From positions 1-40,749 of the forward strand of contig LSSN01001571.1 of assembly GCA_001970855.1 (NCBI GenBank): 40,749 nt of DNA. Direction: 5' to 3'. Made by a program: the position numbers and the translations under genes. Source of the DNA: Smittium culicis. Lineage: Eukaryota > Kickxellomycota > Harpellomycetes > Harpellales > Legeriomycetaceae. A model generated the notes under the pieces. The model had not been told where the DNA came from. It worked only from the letters and a program-made list of their open reading frames with translations, and searched no databases. Positions 20,629-33,966 of this stretch are shown one piece after another. Each line of letters starts with the position of its first letter. Position 1 is the stretch's first letter.

Positions 20629-23600
20629 TGTTGAAAAAATGAATTAATAAATATTTAGTAATATATAACATTTTGATTTTATTGCTTTCACACTTCATAA
20701 ATTTTTTATGTTGTACATCACACGATAAAATCCAAACAAAATTTTTTAACCTTGCGCGATTACTTCAAAAAAAAAAAAAAAATTCAATGTTTTCCATTCA
20801 TCTAAATTTATATCCATCCAGTCATAAAAAAAAAAATTATTTTGGCAATATATGTGTATATATACATATATTCCAAATTGAAATATTCGTATAAAAAAAA
20901 AAAAAAAGTTAAATTTTCTTATTAACAGTATATAATTGTATTTAAAAAAAATAGAGATTTCAAAGATATTTAATTAATGATAATATTGTAATAAAAAAGA
21001 GCCAGTAAGTATTGAAGCTTATAGCTGGCTGAACATTTGCTCAAAAAAAAAAAAAACAACAACATAGTATTGCTCTTAAGTACTCGTTTCTGGTTGAAAA
21101 ATTCTTAAGATTTTTCAAAAATCTTAATAATTCCTACAAAAAATTTAATACAATAATTGTAAAAGAATAATTAGATTTTTTTCTGGACTTAAATACTCTA
21201 TTTAGGTGATACTATATATCATTTTTTATATTTATAGTTTATATACATTTTAAATATTACTCATTATTTAGATCTAATAATTAATTTTTTATATTTCCAA
21301 TAATTTTTCTCCCTAAAGTTAATTTCTATACTAGAAAATATCTCAACGGTGAAGCAAAATATCTTACAAATGTTTAAAAAAACTTTCATAAACGAATAAA
21401 AAGAAATTTATCTTTCTTAACTCTTGTATATTTATAATCCACTTTGATTAAAATAAAATATAATTTTATTCGCGATAATTCTTGATGACATTAACGCTTG
21501 CTCATATCCAGAAAATTATCACATATGTTAACTTAAGTTTGATTCAAACAATTTAGATTATACAATTAGAACATTTTCCAATTTTTATCTGATTATTCAA
21601 AATATGTTTTATCCCATATTTAATATACTAATTTAAAATTTTCCATTTAAAAATAAAGACTAATTACAAATTCGTTTTTTTAAGCTGCTAATTCAGATTA
21701 ATTTATGATATGCTATTTTTATTACATGGATTTATTTTAATACACCAGACAGAGTTAATCTCAACACGCGGAATAAATCAACTGAGATCCCAGAATAAAT
21801 AAATAAATTCTGTAAAATAAAATCAATTAAATCAATTTTTTTATTACGAGTTAAATTAATTTTTATGACTAATATGTGTGGTGGAAATTACTCTAATATC
21901 ATTAAATTTAGTGTCAAATGAACTTGTATATATCAGCTCAAAAAATGAAAAATAGTCGCCGATAAATACATTAAATTTATTAAAAACTCTATGATTCTAG
22001 AATATTATTTCGTATACCAAAATTTCTGTAAATTACTAAAACTTATAAAATTTTTGTCTTGCATGGTTAATTATAAATCGCAAAAAATTACAATATAAAA
22101 ACACTATATGGTACTTAATTGGAATCATCAATTAGGAATTTTTAATTTAGTGATTTAAAAAAATCACAAATCATCAAGAATAGTTTTCCTACCAAAATAA
22201 GATCATTTTTAATTAAATTGGATAGGATTAAAATTTACTGAATTTTTTTAATTTAAGCATAATCAAATATAGTTAATATATCGAGAAATCTTTTAGTAAA
22301 TTTAAAAATTTCATATTACATTTTATTGAAAATTATATTATTTCAAGATGTGCTTTCATTATTGTATATATCAGATCCTTTAAAAAAAAATCAAATAATT
22401 GATAATTATTTGAGATATTAACAGATTAGTACAAGTACTTTGATAAAAAAAATTTTTCTTGAGTTATAATCAATATATTCAAATAATTATAGAAAAAATC
22501 GGTATATAAGTCATTAGAATTACTGTAAGAGTGCTTTAATAATTAATAACTAAATAATATATACTATAAAACTGAAATTTTTCTAGGAAATGATTTTGTT
22601 TAAAATTGTTTAATTTAATATCAAATTAAATATTTAAAACTATTTTTATACATTCTACTTTAATAATACTGAAATTATTTCAAAAATATGCTATGCTATT
22701 ACAATAAAATTAATATACTTTTATTATTATAATACTAAAAATGAAAATGCTTTACTAAAGGTATTTATTAGAAAAAATATCTATAATAATCATTTTAAAT
22801 TAAAAAATTACATCTTTATATCAAAAAATATAATTTGACAAAGAAAAAAAAAATTCTACGATCTAAAATTATGATATTATTATCGATATGAAGCTAATAT
22901 TTGATTAATATTAATTTTTATGGGAAATTCAATATAAGTGGATCACCAAAAAGTAACAAATGAATTGCTAATTTCGAGGTGTCTTAGCTATATTAAAAAA
23001 ATCTGTCTCGTAAGATAATTAATCACAATTAATTCAGACATAGAAAGCTTTTAATAGTATATAAATTTAAAATAGTAACGAGTTTATGGGTTATTAAGCT
23101 TGAATAGAAGGAATTGGAATATTTAAAATATAAAATATTTGCAATTTTTTTTATTTTATGATTAATAAATAAATTTTTTATGCGAAATTATAGCGTATAA
23201 ACATTTAAATTATATCTTTTTTGGATCCTTATATTTTTTAATTACTAAATTAAAAAAAAAAGTCTTAATTCTATTCTGATGAATTTTACTGAATTTGAAG
23301 GAATTTATCCGTCATAGAATATAGCTTCTCTTGAGAAAAATAATAAAATTTGAGAAATTATACTGTATATTTCTGCCTAAATACTTGATAATATATCAAA
23401 AGCGAGCTTATTTTTAGTAATCCCGTTCAGAATAAGAACTTGCTTATCAAAAAGCATATATATATATATATATTTAAGGCTATAACTATTATTGTTGCTA
23501 ATAAAATCTAATAAAATATACTCTGCGAATACAAATTCAAGTATTTCTTTTATAATTTAATCGTAATTTATCGAATAAAATCTTTAAAGCTCAGAAAAAA

Positions 23601-26600
23601 ATTCTAATTATACTGATTTCTAGGTTTTTTACCTTTTTTTCTCATGGGAAATGAATTTTATTTTTAGTATTTTAATTTTTATCTTGTCTAATACAAGAAT
23701 AAATATAATTATTATATAATTTAAACAAAATTTATCTTTTAATATATTTTTCTTTCATGTAAAATTCTTTTTAACTCGCCTTATATAATTTAATTGCGAT
23801 ATTCAAAGTAAATTCAATCAGAGAAACCTATCTATAATGTCAATTTTTTTGAACTTACGATTGATTTCATATTCATATTCGTATAATTTGCGACACAAAA
23901 AACTGTTAATTTATTTTATTGTTTTGAATTTTCATTTTTATTGAGTAGAATTTTCTAAATTTAAACAAAAAATTGCTTAAATAAATTAAATATTGTTTAA
24001 TTTTTATAAAAATTTTTGAGGTTAATTTTTGGTTTAACACAATATTATTTTATGTTTTCAAAAAAATATTAAGTAGTTTATTAATTCCAAAGCAATAATA
24101 ATAGCTAATATAACAAAAATTAACTTCAATTTTGAATAAACGTATCTTATAACTAAAAAAAACAATATTTTTAATTATTACTGCAGTATATTTAATTAAA
24201 ACTAAGTTTTATATACAAACTAAAAAAAACCTGAGGATGCCCCAGTTTTTCATATAAAAGAGGCTATTGTATATTGAATTGCTAATCGCTTCTCGTGACT
24301 GAGATAAAAAAAATCAATAAGCCAATGATTACATGGAAGATTCTAAACGAATATAACTCTTTGCTGCAGCTTAAAATTATTAGGTCGAAAATTTAAAATT
24401 TTTTATTATTATTGATTGAAATCTAAATGGATGGTTTTTTTATATTAATTTATTTTATATTAAATTAATTATTTGCTAATAAAAGAACGGTATGCTAATT
24501 TTATATTACAATAATTAATTGTCAAAATTATTACAATGAAAATAATTATTCACGAAAGCTCTCTATTTCTAAATAATTCATCAAATGATTAGCTGTAATG
24601 GACCATTAACAATTTTTCATAAATTAAACCTGAAATTTTATTTCATAACCAAAATCTTTTCCTAGACACATAAAAATGGGTAAATTTCCAAATTTGGGAT
24701 ATTAAGATCTTCAAGATCTTTATTAAATCCACATTTCCAAAAATTTTCTTTTATTATATAGTAAAATTATAATATTATACTAAAAAAAAAACTTTTTCAT
24801 TAAAATAACATTGTATATCAATAAATACGCAATAATTTTCAAAAAGTATCAAAAAAGCGATGTTATGCACAGAAACACTCTAGAACCTATAGAAAATTTT
24901 GGAATACTATGGATCCTTATGGAAAATTATGGAATTTTATCCATAGATTATTCCTAGTTGCTTCTTGAGCATTCTAGAAAATTTAATAATATTACGCTAG
25001 CTATTATTAGGAAATTATTAATACTTTTATTACTTTTTATTTTATAAATCATTTAGATTTTTTTTGAGAAGTACAAAAGGATAGCCTTTTTCTATCTTTC
25101 AGAAAAATCTAAGCGTATTATTTATTTTATTATATTTACCACAATAAATATATATTATACCTATAATATTCAATAGATAACGCTATCTTATTCTTAGTTT
25201 CATTTTCAGTTTCGGTCCAACCTTAGGCCTGTTTTTATTCCTCTATTATTTTGTAAAAAGCCTACTAAATTTATAAAATAAGATTTTTTTATAACTGATT
25301 ACATAATTTATCGGATTATTTGGATAATAGGTATTTAAATTGGTAAATAAATACTTACGCTGTGAATTTTGAGAATATAAATTAAAAATTGATCGAGTTT
25401 AAAAAGTGAAACAGGAATTTTTATAGACAAAGTGTAATTTAACTCAATAACCCCCCTCCCCCCCCCAAAAAAACTAATGATATGGAATGAATTATTACAT
25501 TATTGGGCAACATAATTTGAAATTTATTTTGAATATTTGTGCATTTTATAGCAGTAAGAGCATTGTAATTCGAGTATTCTTAAAAAGTAACTCCATTTAA
25601 ATAGATACTGAATTTACAAAATTAGATTTCAGCAAGATAATGGCCAAAAAAAACAAATTAAATTTACCTAGATTTATTTAATTTTTGGAATATTCATATT
25701 TCAGTACTAAAAATTTAGAATTTATTTGGTGATTTACCAAAAAAAATTCTCAGAGCGTAAGCGGAAGAAAATATCTGGTTTTTTAAATAAAAATAAAGCG
25801 TGTGTAATTATTTCATATATTGAAATATTTCAATTTGATAAAAATATTATTATATAAAAATAATCCTATCCACAATTTCAGTTTATGCTAAGGTGGAGAT
25901 TAATGTGGAATTTTTTATTAGTAAAGAAAAAATTATTACATAAAAATAGTAGTTGAAATTTTTTTTAAAAAAATAATCTAATATAGGATAGTAGCGATTA
26001 AACTGTTTACATTTCCTACGGTTTGGATAGATACCATTTAAATGTCAATTAAAATTCAAATTTTTACTTCAAAATAAAATTTTTTAAAGATAGCTCAGGA
26101 TTAATTATGGTAATAAAATTTTTTCTTTTTATTAGTTGATTTATTGGATAAGAATTAATCGGATATCATTATAGCTTTAGAAAGTAAAAATATTTCCATG
26201 ATTTCTAGCAGAAATAAACCCCCCATTTATATTGAATTTAAGCTTATTAATATAGACCCTTATTTATATCCTTTTCTAGTAAATCAGAAACAATTAACCA
26301 AAGTATTAATAGATATCATAATAGAATATAATACAATAAATAAATAAGCTTTGCTTACCCTACATAATTGCTTTTGAGGCGTATTTTCGCATTAACACCC
26401 ATTTAAATTGACTATTTTAGCCGCGAAAATGCTAATTGCGATCAATTATCATTTAATCAAATGAATTATTGGAATTAGCATAAATATTCATAATAACAGT
26501 ATTTGTCCTAAAAAATTCCAATCCGGTCAATTTTATTTTTTTTTATATCATTAGTTTAATAGCGATTTAAATCCATATGAATTTTCGATAATATAATAAT

Positions 26601-29600
26601 AAATAAATCTTCGAACTAAAAAAGGATACCATTTAAAATGAAAATTTTATACCTTATTTATATCTTAATTTTGATTACAAGATTTATATGTAGATTACTC
26701 TACTTCATCGTTTTATTGGGTCAATTTATAAAAAAACGCAAACTTGACGCTTGCTGGTGAAAACGTTATTGGTTAAACGTTTCCGAAAATTTTTGTGTAA
26801 TAATTTTATTTATTAGTATTTGATACTTAGGCAAATTATCGAGGGTTATAATTTCTTTCTACAGTTCTGAAAAATTTTATAATAGATATTATTATAGGAA
26901 TTTATTTTAAATCGGTAATAAAAACCAATAATCAATATTCTTGTTTAAAATCTAGAAAACTAGATCCTTTTTCATAAATAGGAATCCTCGTCTATTTATA
27001 CCAAAATTCAAATTATTTTCTTGTGTAATTTTTTTTTCAAATTTCCTAGTTTCTATTGTAGAAATACATTTGTGAAAATTTATAATATAATTTGTTTTTT
27101 AAGTTCGATAAGAAAGCAAGTACTAAAATTCCAACAATATAACAAGCAGTAAATTCTGTAGTTTTGTAATATGATTAGGTTGTAAGAACATATTTTTACA
27201 GATCATTACAAGATCCAATATAGATTACCAAATTCTTTTTATGTTACAGTCTTAGTTTAGTTATTTTATTATTTTACTAAAAAAACCTTTATAATTAAAA
27301 TATAGTATTAACAAATAAATATTAATGTGATTTATACAAATGGTGAATTATTCAATATCATTTATCATGCCAACACACAGAAATTTCATAGGTGTCAGAT
27401 TGCTATTCTTAATTAAATTTATGTATTAACCAATAATCCAATAAGTATCATGAAGCTTCATCGTTAAAATAAAACTGAATAATAATTTAATAACTAAAAC
27501 AACTAGTTATATGTTTAAATTTAAAGAGTGAGGAATAAAAATAAGAATGTGAAAAAATCAATTCTCTCGGCATGGTAATTTTTTTATATACAGTTTTTTC
27601 TTTTATAATTTTCGTATAATTTTTTAAAATTTTTTTAATAATTTTCCCTAGCTATTCAATTTATTATTTTTGTTTTTTGTTTAATTACATGTGCATTTTT
27701 TAGGAGCTATTTATTGCTTTCTAATGATACATTATTTCCTATAGATCGACGACACGACAGCATTCTCTAATCAAAAATTTACTTAGAAAATACAAAGCGC
27801 TTAAAATTTTTTTACCCATAGTATATATATTTATAATATAGTTTTATTTAGTTAATTTATTAAATATATACTAATCATTATTATGAGAAAAGTATCCAAG
27901 AAAAAGGATTGGATTTATTGGCTTGATTAATCATCCTGGAAATTTCTAGTCTTGTAAATATACATATACAGGTAATATACAATATTTGAATACCTTTGAA
28001 CTCTATTATTATCTGGTTATTGGGAATATTAAGATTAAATTTAGTATTCATTTATATTTGTGGAAGTGTTAAAACTTGCGATTTACTTATTATAAAATTC
28101 AAAATTCAAAATAATTAAATATCTTTATGCGACATTGTTTATCATATTTTAGCATAGATTTTTTGCTAGAAATATTTAGCTAATCTTTAAATTACTTTAC
28201 CTGTACTGAGACCGTTTATCTAGAAAAAATAATAAAAAAAGAAACAAAAAATAATAAGACAAAAAAAGAAAGCAAAATATATATAGGCCATGTCTCAAAT
28301 TTCCTAGGAAAAGAGGATGAAATTTTGAATCAATTCAGAACCCATTGAAACTAATAAAATCTTTTGAAGTTCACTAATTAAATTTTGTTTCAAAACTTAC
28401 TTTTGAACTTGTAATGGAATTCCCATTTGTACTTTAAATTTATATTACACTTTGAATATCATTTCTGAAAAAAATCTATGAACTATTAGTTAAGTTGTTT
28501 TATTTATCTTACTTTTACTAGTTAGAGCACAAAGTAGACATTTTAAATAAATCCAAAAGTTAGGGCTCCAAAAATCATTAAAAATTAATTCAAAACTATT
28601 GCAAATTAAATTTGTACATTTTTAGATAATTAAAGATCCGAAAATTTCATCCTTTTAATCAAATATACTCAATATCTATCAATCAAGTTCCTAAATTTCA
28701 AATCAATTCATTAATCTAAGAAAAATAAAAAAAATTGATAAAAATAATTTCAATATATCAATAACTAATAAAAAGGGTCGAGTCGTTTATACAAAAAAGA
28801 TACAAAGAAAAATAATAATATGAAAATATTAAAATGGATATAACGGTAATAAAAATTATATTTTAATTAATTATAAAATTCAAGATAAAAAAATACATGA
28901 AAAGGATACAGGATAAAAAATTAACATAAAAGATTATTTTATAAGTTTAATTTTACTAAAAAATAACAAAATAAATTCTAAAAATCTTGAAAATACACTG
29001 AATGTTGATGTCTCTATACTTTTCGCCAATCTATATATTTTAAACAAAATCTTAGTGTTTCATTAATATTTTTTATTTAATTTCTTTTGCATACTTGTCG
29101 ATTTTATATTTAAGATAAATTAAAGTAAACTTTACAAAAAAAAGCCTAAAATAAAAAAAATTAACTACAAGTTTACACTATGGCCAAAAAAAAAAATGAT
29201 ACGCTCAAACATTCCAAGAAGCCATTTCTGGTTCTACAAAGCTGAGAGTTATTAAGAATTAAGGCCCAGTAAAAAAATAAATCTTTCAATATTTGTAAAC
29301 TCTGAATTCAGACATCTTAATTATTTAGATTGGAATTGTACTTTAGGTCAATAATATCAAAAGCTTATTAAAATTAAGGAATTTAGAGACCAGGATTGAA
29401 AACTAACTAACTAGAAAATAACAAGAAAGTATTAATGAAAAATTTTCCGCCTCAAATCGAGTTATTGAGATAATTTTATGCTCTTTAAGAGTATTTTTGA
29501 TTAAATGTTTAATAGGATCACAGCAAGAATTAGAATATTATTATATTAGTAAAAATATGTGAAAAATTGTTTATTTTTTACAAAAAGTTTTATGTTATTG

Positions 29601-31663
29601 TTTAATTATATTTATTTCAGCTAATAATAAATAGAATAGAAAATAAAAGAGCAATATTAGATAATAAAAATTATCAAAGAGGTTTTATTTAAATAAATTA
29701 ATATCGAACTGGTAAAGTTCATAAGCCTCATAATTCCTTGAATTTATATTAATTTTAACGTTTTAAATTTATCAGAAATTCGATTTATTTATTTTAGCGG
29801 AATTATAGTTTCATTAAATTTTTATATCTTTTGAAACAGGAATTAAAAATCAATTATTTCACCATATGATAAATAATCTAAATTATACGAATATATTTTA
29901 GTTATTTGATTATAAATTTAATCAAAATAAATTTAATTTTCAAAAAATCCTAATTTATTTGGATACAATATAATAGATAAAAATATTTATTAAAATCTAA
30001 TTACAATTTTGAGTTTATTGACTGGAGGGCCGGAATACTAAAAGTATATTTTATGAATTAAATTGGAATTTTTAAATCCCCAATAACGAAATTTTTGATG
30101 ATTTACTACTTGTTTATAGTAATCAGAGAAACATTAATAATTCAAATCACTCAAAGAAAAAACAGTTCAGTTAAGATTAGTTCATCGATTAATGGATATT
30201 CATTTAATCAGTCTAATATGGAATCTTTTTTAAAATCGTAATCTAACTAATATTAAATTTCTATTCTAGCTGAAATATTCCTATGATTTGATTTATCAGT
30301 AAAAGAGTTTAATTTATAAAATTTCTTTTATTTAAACTCCCAAAGGGGTTTCTCGTACCTTTAAAATTCCAGAAATTTGTTTTTGAGTAAAGTATAAATA
30401 TTTTTAGATGTAAAAAGTAGAGTGAAATGATATATTACTATTGGTATATATATAATGAGAACGTAATTTGAAATTGTTTTTAATTAATAAAGTATTTTGT
30501 CATAATTATATATTTATTGAAATTTTTTAATATTTATCATCTTTTTATCAAAATCTATTTATTGAAATTCATCAAAAATTTTTCCCTATTTTAAGGGGGA
30601 AAATAAACTTTTGTTTGAACTAGAAAATGGTTTTTTATGTTAAAAAGATTAAAATTTTAATAATAATATAACTATTATTATCTCATAATACGTGTGGAAT
30701 AGATTATCGATGAAATTACAAGTGTGGATACGTGCTATTATTTGGATGAATTTCTTTGCACCACTATAGAACCATAAATATTTGAATTAGTACCATAATT
30801 TCATATATTGTAGTTTCTGAATTTTGGAGTATTGAATTCAAATTTAGCAAGTGTTCTAAAATTTTTTTTTGCGTTCTATGAAATTGTAGTTTCTTTTATT
30901 TCCTTCTTTAAATCAGCATTTGTCTATGATTTCTAATATCTATATCGGATTTATTTTCTCTGATACCTGATATTGTGTATGAAATTGTCTAGAGTAGATT
31001 AAGTTATTATCAGACGAAGTCTCTTTAATGAAAGTCTTTTCATTACTGGCTGTGTTAATTTTTGATCAAATCTTCTCAGAGATCTTGGTTAAGCACTTTT
31101 ACATACCATATTAAGGCTATGTTATAATTTTATATCGAAATAGTAATGTTTAAATTATGAGCTTTGCAGAATAGTTTTATTTAATCTTTACATTTTTTCA
31201 CACAGTTTAGCAGAAAAAAAAATTCCGCCTTTAATGGTGTTGATAAAATCCTTGACAGTAAGCTTTAACTTAAATCTTATAAATTCAATCATTTCGCTAA
31301 ATAATTTCAGTATATTAAAATTTAGATGAAAAATATTTTAAAATCGAGGATGTGGCTATCTGTAACTGATAGTATTTTGTCATCATAGACGTTTCGAGGA
31401 TTGAGATTGTTTAATTAATAAATGCATCTAATTTAAAATTTTTTCTTTAAAGCTAAGTATCTATTCCTAGTTGCTGATTTGATTTAAATGAAAAATTATG
31501 TGTGTATTTTGCGTAAGATCTACATACGTAATTTCATAAAATTTGACCTCAAGAGCTTAGCTGAAGATTTTCCATATAGTGGAATGATTGCTTTCAACTA
31601 AAACGACTTTAATACTGATAGTAGATCAGCTGGATCATAGTAAAACTTAAGGAATTAAAGTGG

Positions 31664-31688
31664 GCTCTTAGAAATGAATTCTAAGAGC
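31664..31688. repeat. 10-bp perfect hairpin in the gene desert
   Basis: GCTCTTAGAA and TTCTAAGAGC flank the 5-nt loop ATGAA. It is an isolated structure about 0.9 kb before the F-box/LRR gene, with no T run directly after it. Confidence 0.7.
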
Positions 31689-32483
31689 ATTATTTATCTG
31701 TTACTGTGTAAGTATATTAAAAACAGAAGCTATTATTAAGGCCTATAAAGTTAGATTATTTTTTATAAGAAATCATTCCTTGAAATTTAGCCAAATGATG
31801 TTTTTTACTTAATTTGTAATTTATTAATTAAGAATTGTACTATTGAGGCAATCCAATCGGTTTCTTTTATATTTTTTATTTGATTACTAATCAATAGGTA
31901 CTATTCAGTTGCAATGACTTAGCGAAGCGCAGTATTAATGATTTAAGATCAATCAATTATTTTTCATATAGTTATATAGAAAAATTCAGACATATGGTTT
32001 TAAATCTAAGAATAAAAGTGCACTAGTGTATCCAAAATTGCTATATTTCCAAAGATCGTAGTGTTTTCTTTATATTTTCAAAAGTATACTAATTCGTGCT
32101 TTATGAAAGTATTTATATTTTATTTTTGTGAAGTCAAACAATATTAATATTTAAGTGTGCCTCAAGGAAAGTATAGTAGAAATTTTTTTTACACCCAGAA
32201 TGTATAATTGAGTCACTATAAAAATAAAATACCAAACTTAAATAAATAAAAAGCCAGTCTTAAATTTAAAAATTTAGATTCTTAAGGTTAAGTGGATTTT
32301 GTATTTTGGCACTCAATAGCCAAAATGCAAACTGATGTAATATAATTGGTTAATCAGAATTTGTTTTATAAAAATATTTCTTATATCCAATCAAATGAAC
32401 TATTGAGAACGATTTTTTTTAATATAAAAATGTGTTTCAGTCGGGAATTCGAATAACTGTGAAGTCAAAAAAAATTCGAAAGG

Positions 32484-32489
32484 TATAAA
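32484..32489 (+). promoter_or_regulatory. TATA box candidate for the F-box/LRR gene
   Basis: TATAAA (in GGTATAAATAAAA) lies about 75 bp before the ATG at 32563. ATTGG at 32345-32349 and CCAAT at 32387-32391 lie farther upstream. The assignment rests on motif and spacing. Confidence 0.4.
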
Positions 32490-32562
32490 TAAAACGAAAG
32501 CCATCTTCGTCTTATAATGCCAAATAAAAATACAAGATCTTACTCATAAAAATATATCAGAT

Positions 32563-33966
32563 ATGTCTCAAATTTTCAGTAACGACCTTTTTCTAAGAAC
32601 CATTTTCAAATACTGTGATCAGGCTACTCTATCACAAGCAACTAGAATTTCACGCATTTGTTACGTTACAGGAATACCAATTCTCTACAAAGAGCCCATC
32701 ATTTCAACACAGAAATCATTTTTTAAACTTCTATTAACTTTGTTTGAAACTTTTGATTATTCTTATTCCTGGGATCCTTTAAGCTTTAATTTCATCTCAA
32801 GTATTGATAAATATAAAAAAAAGCTCGATTTTCCTTCAATTCATGAAAAAAAGAATTTAAATAATAATTTTCAACAAATTTCAAATAAGCTTTCAGAACC
32901 TGAATTATTAAACAAAAAGCGAAAAAATAGTGATTCTCAGAACACCATTAATAACGTACCAAAAGACAATAGCACTTTGGAGCGAAATTACAATAGCGCA
33001 ACAGAAAATGAAAATATTACTATAAAAACTGCTTCTTACAATAAAGAGAATTTTACAGAAATCCCTAAAGATTTTGATGAAATTGACACGTTATACAAAA
33101 AACCATGCTCTTTTGGATGGAAGATGGAATACTGGCCTTCCATTGTAATTTACCATAGAAGAATCGAATTCTTACAAGACCAAATCCAATTTATATCTGT
33201 TCAGCGTAAAGAAAATAATGACTTCTTTGAAGAAAATGTAATCCCTTCAAAGTTGATTGACGAGGATCCTAGTTTTAGAAAAAGACTCGAAAATCCATCA
33301 AATGATGAAATTTCAAGAAATCTAGCTTCGATTTTAAACTTACAAAATAGAGCTATATACCCCAACCTTTCTCTCTGTAATTTAATTCAGAAGCTGGATT
33401 TATCTCAGCTTACATTCCGCTGGACTTGGCTTAGTCCCGCGGCGGCTTCATTTTTAATGCAGTTTATGACCAGCCTCAAACATTTAGACCTGACTTCCTG
33501 CTCTTACATACACTTAAAGGATTTGCCAAAGTGGAGCAGCCTTTTTGGGTCAAAATTGAACACTTTAATACTTGACGACCTCAGTATAGATAACGATTTG
33601 TTAACTTCAATGCTTAAAAATAATTTGAAATCTTTGATTCACCTTAATATCTCTAATAGCTATATCACTGATGAAGGTCTTGAAAGTTTAGAAACTGAAT
33701 TTTGTCCAAACTTGGAAATAATATACCTTGATGGAAATGATGTTGGGGATATTGGAGTTTTTCATATTATCAAATCTTTTGCTAAACTTAAATACATTTC
33801 TGCTGAAGATACTATGGTCACAAAGGCCATTGAAAAAATTCAAGAAATAAATAATAATTATGAGTGGGAAGATATTTCAAATTCTAGCTTCGAACATCTT
33901 TCCGATTACGAAACAGACTCTAGCTATGAAACGATTTATCGCTACGAGACTGGCCCAAATGCATAA
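32563..33966 (+). CDS. F-box-like, leucine-rich repeat protein
   Basis: An intron-less 467-residue ORF. The N-terminus (NDLFLRTIFKYCDQATLSQA, then IPILYKEPII) has the spacing of a divergent fungal F-box, a Skp1-binding motif. Residues about 115-160 are Asn/Ser-rich linker. From about residue 275 leucine-rich repeats of the FBXL/AMN1 kind can be read: LIQKLDLSQL, SLKHLDLTSC, LNTLILDDLS, SLIHLNISNS, NLEIIYLDGND and AKLKYISAED. The tail is acidic and Tyr/Glu-rich. The family role would be substrate recognition in an SCF ubiquitin ligase; the substrate is unknown. It is the only recognisable host gene between 20.6 and 40.7 kb. Its length, regular LRR spacing and TATA box argue that it is a real gene. 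Its exact orthologue is not recognised. Confidence 0.78.
   Translation: MSQIFSNDLFLRTIFKYCDQATLSQATRISRICYVTGIPILYKEPIISTQKSFFKLLLTLFETFDYSYSWDPLSFNFISSIDKYKKKLDFPSIHEKKNLNNNFQQISNKLSEPELLNKKRKNSDSQNTINNVPKDNSTLERNYNSATENENITIKTASYNKENFTEIPKDFDEIDTLYKKPCSFGWKMEYWPSIVIYHRRIEFLQDQIQFISVQRKENNDFFEENVIPSKLIDEDPSFRKRLENPSNDEISRNLASILNLQNRAIYPNLSLCNLIQKLDLSQLTFRWTWLSPAAASFLMQFMTSLKHLDLTSCSYIHLKDLPKWSSLFGSKLNTLILDDLSIDNDLLTSMLKNNLKSLIHLNISNSYITDEGLESLETEFCPNLEIIYLDGNDVGDIGVFHIIKSFAKLKYISAEDTMVTKAIEKIQEINNNYEWEDISNSSFEHLSDYETDSSYETIYRYETGPNA

Larger units (their letters stand above)
20629..32562. other. 12-kb AT-rich gene desert
   Basis: No ORF with family features, no second tRNA and no recognisable transposon domain could be seen on either strand. 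Base composition is overwhelmingly A/T, with many A and T runs, TA repeats (about 23457-23474) and a C-rich tract at 25451-25466. A slightly more complex patch lies at about 24225-24380, and HSE-like palindromes at 24872-24980. From about 30700 to 32560 the sequence is somewhat less simple and probably includes the promoter of the next gene. It could be heterochromatin, decayed repeats or a regional centromere; the sequence alone does not decide. Confidence 0.6.

Noticed and set aside
20673..20894. 73-codon plus-strand ORF after the tRNA
   Set aside because: Made of A runs and AT-rich codons, with no recognisable domain.
24286..24305. U2 snRNA-like start (ATCGCTTCTCG)
   Set aside because: The match stops after about 11 bases; the conserved branch-recognition region does not follow.
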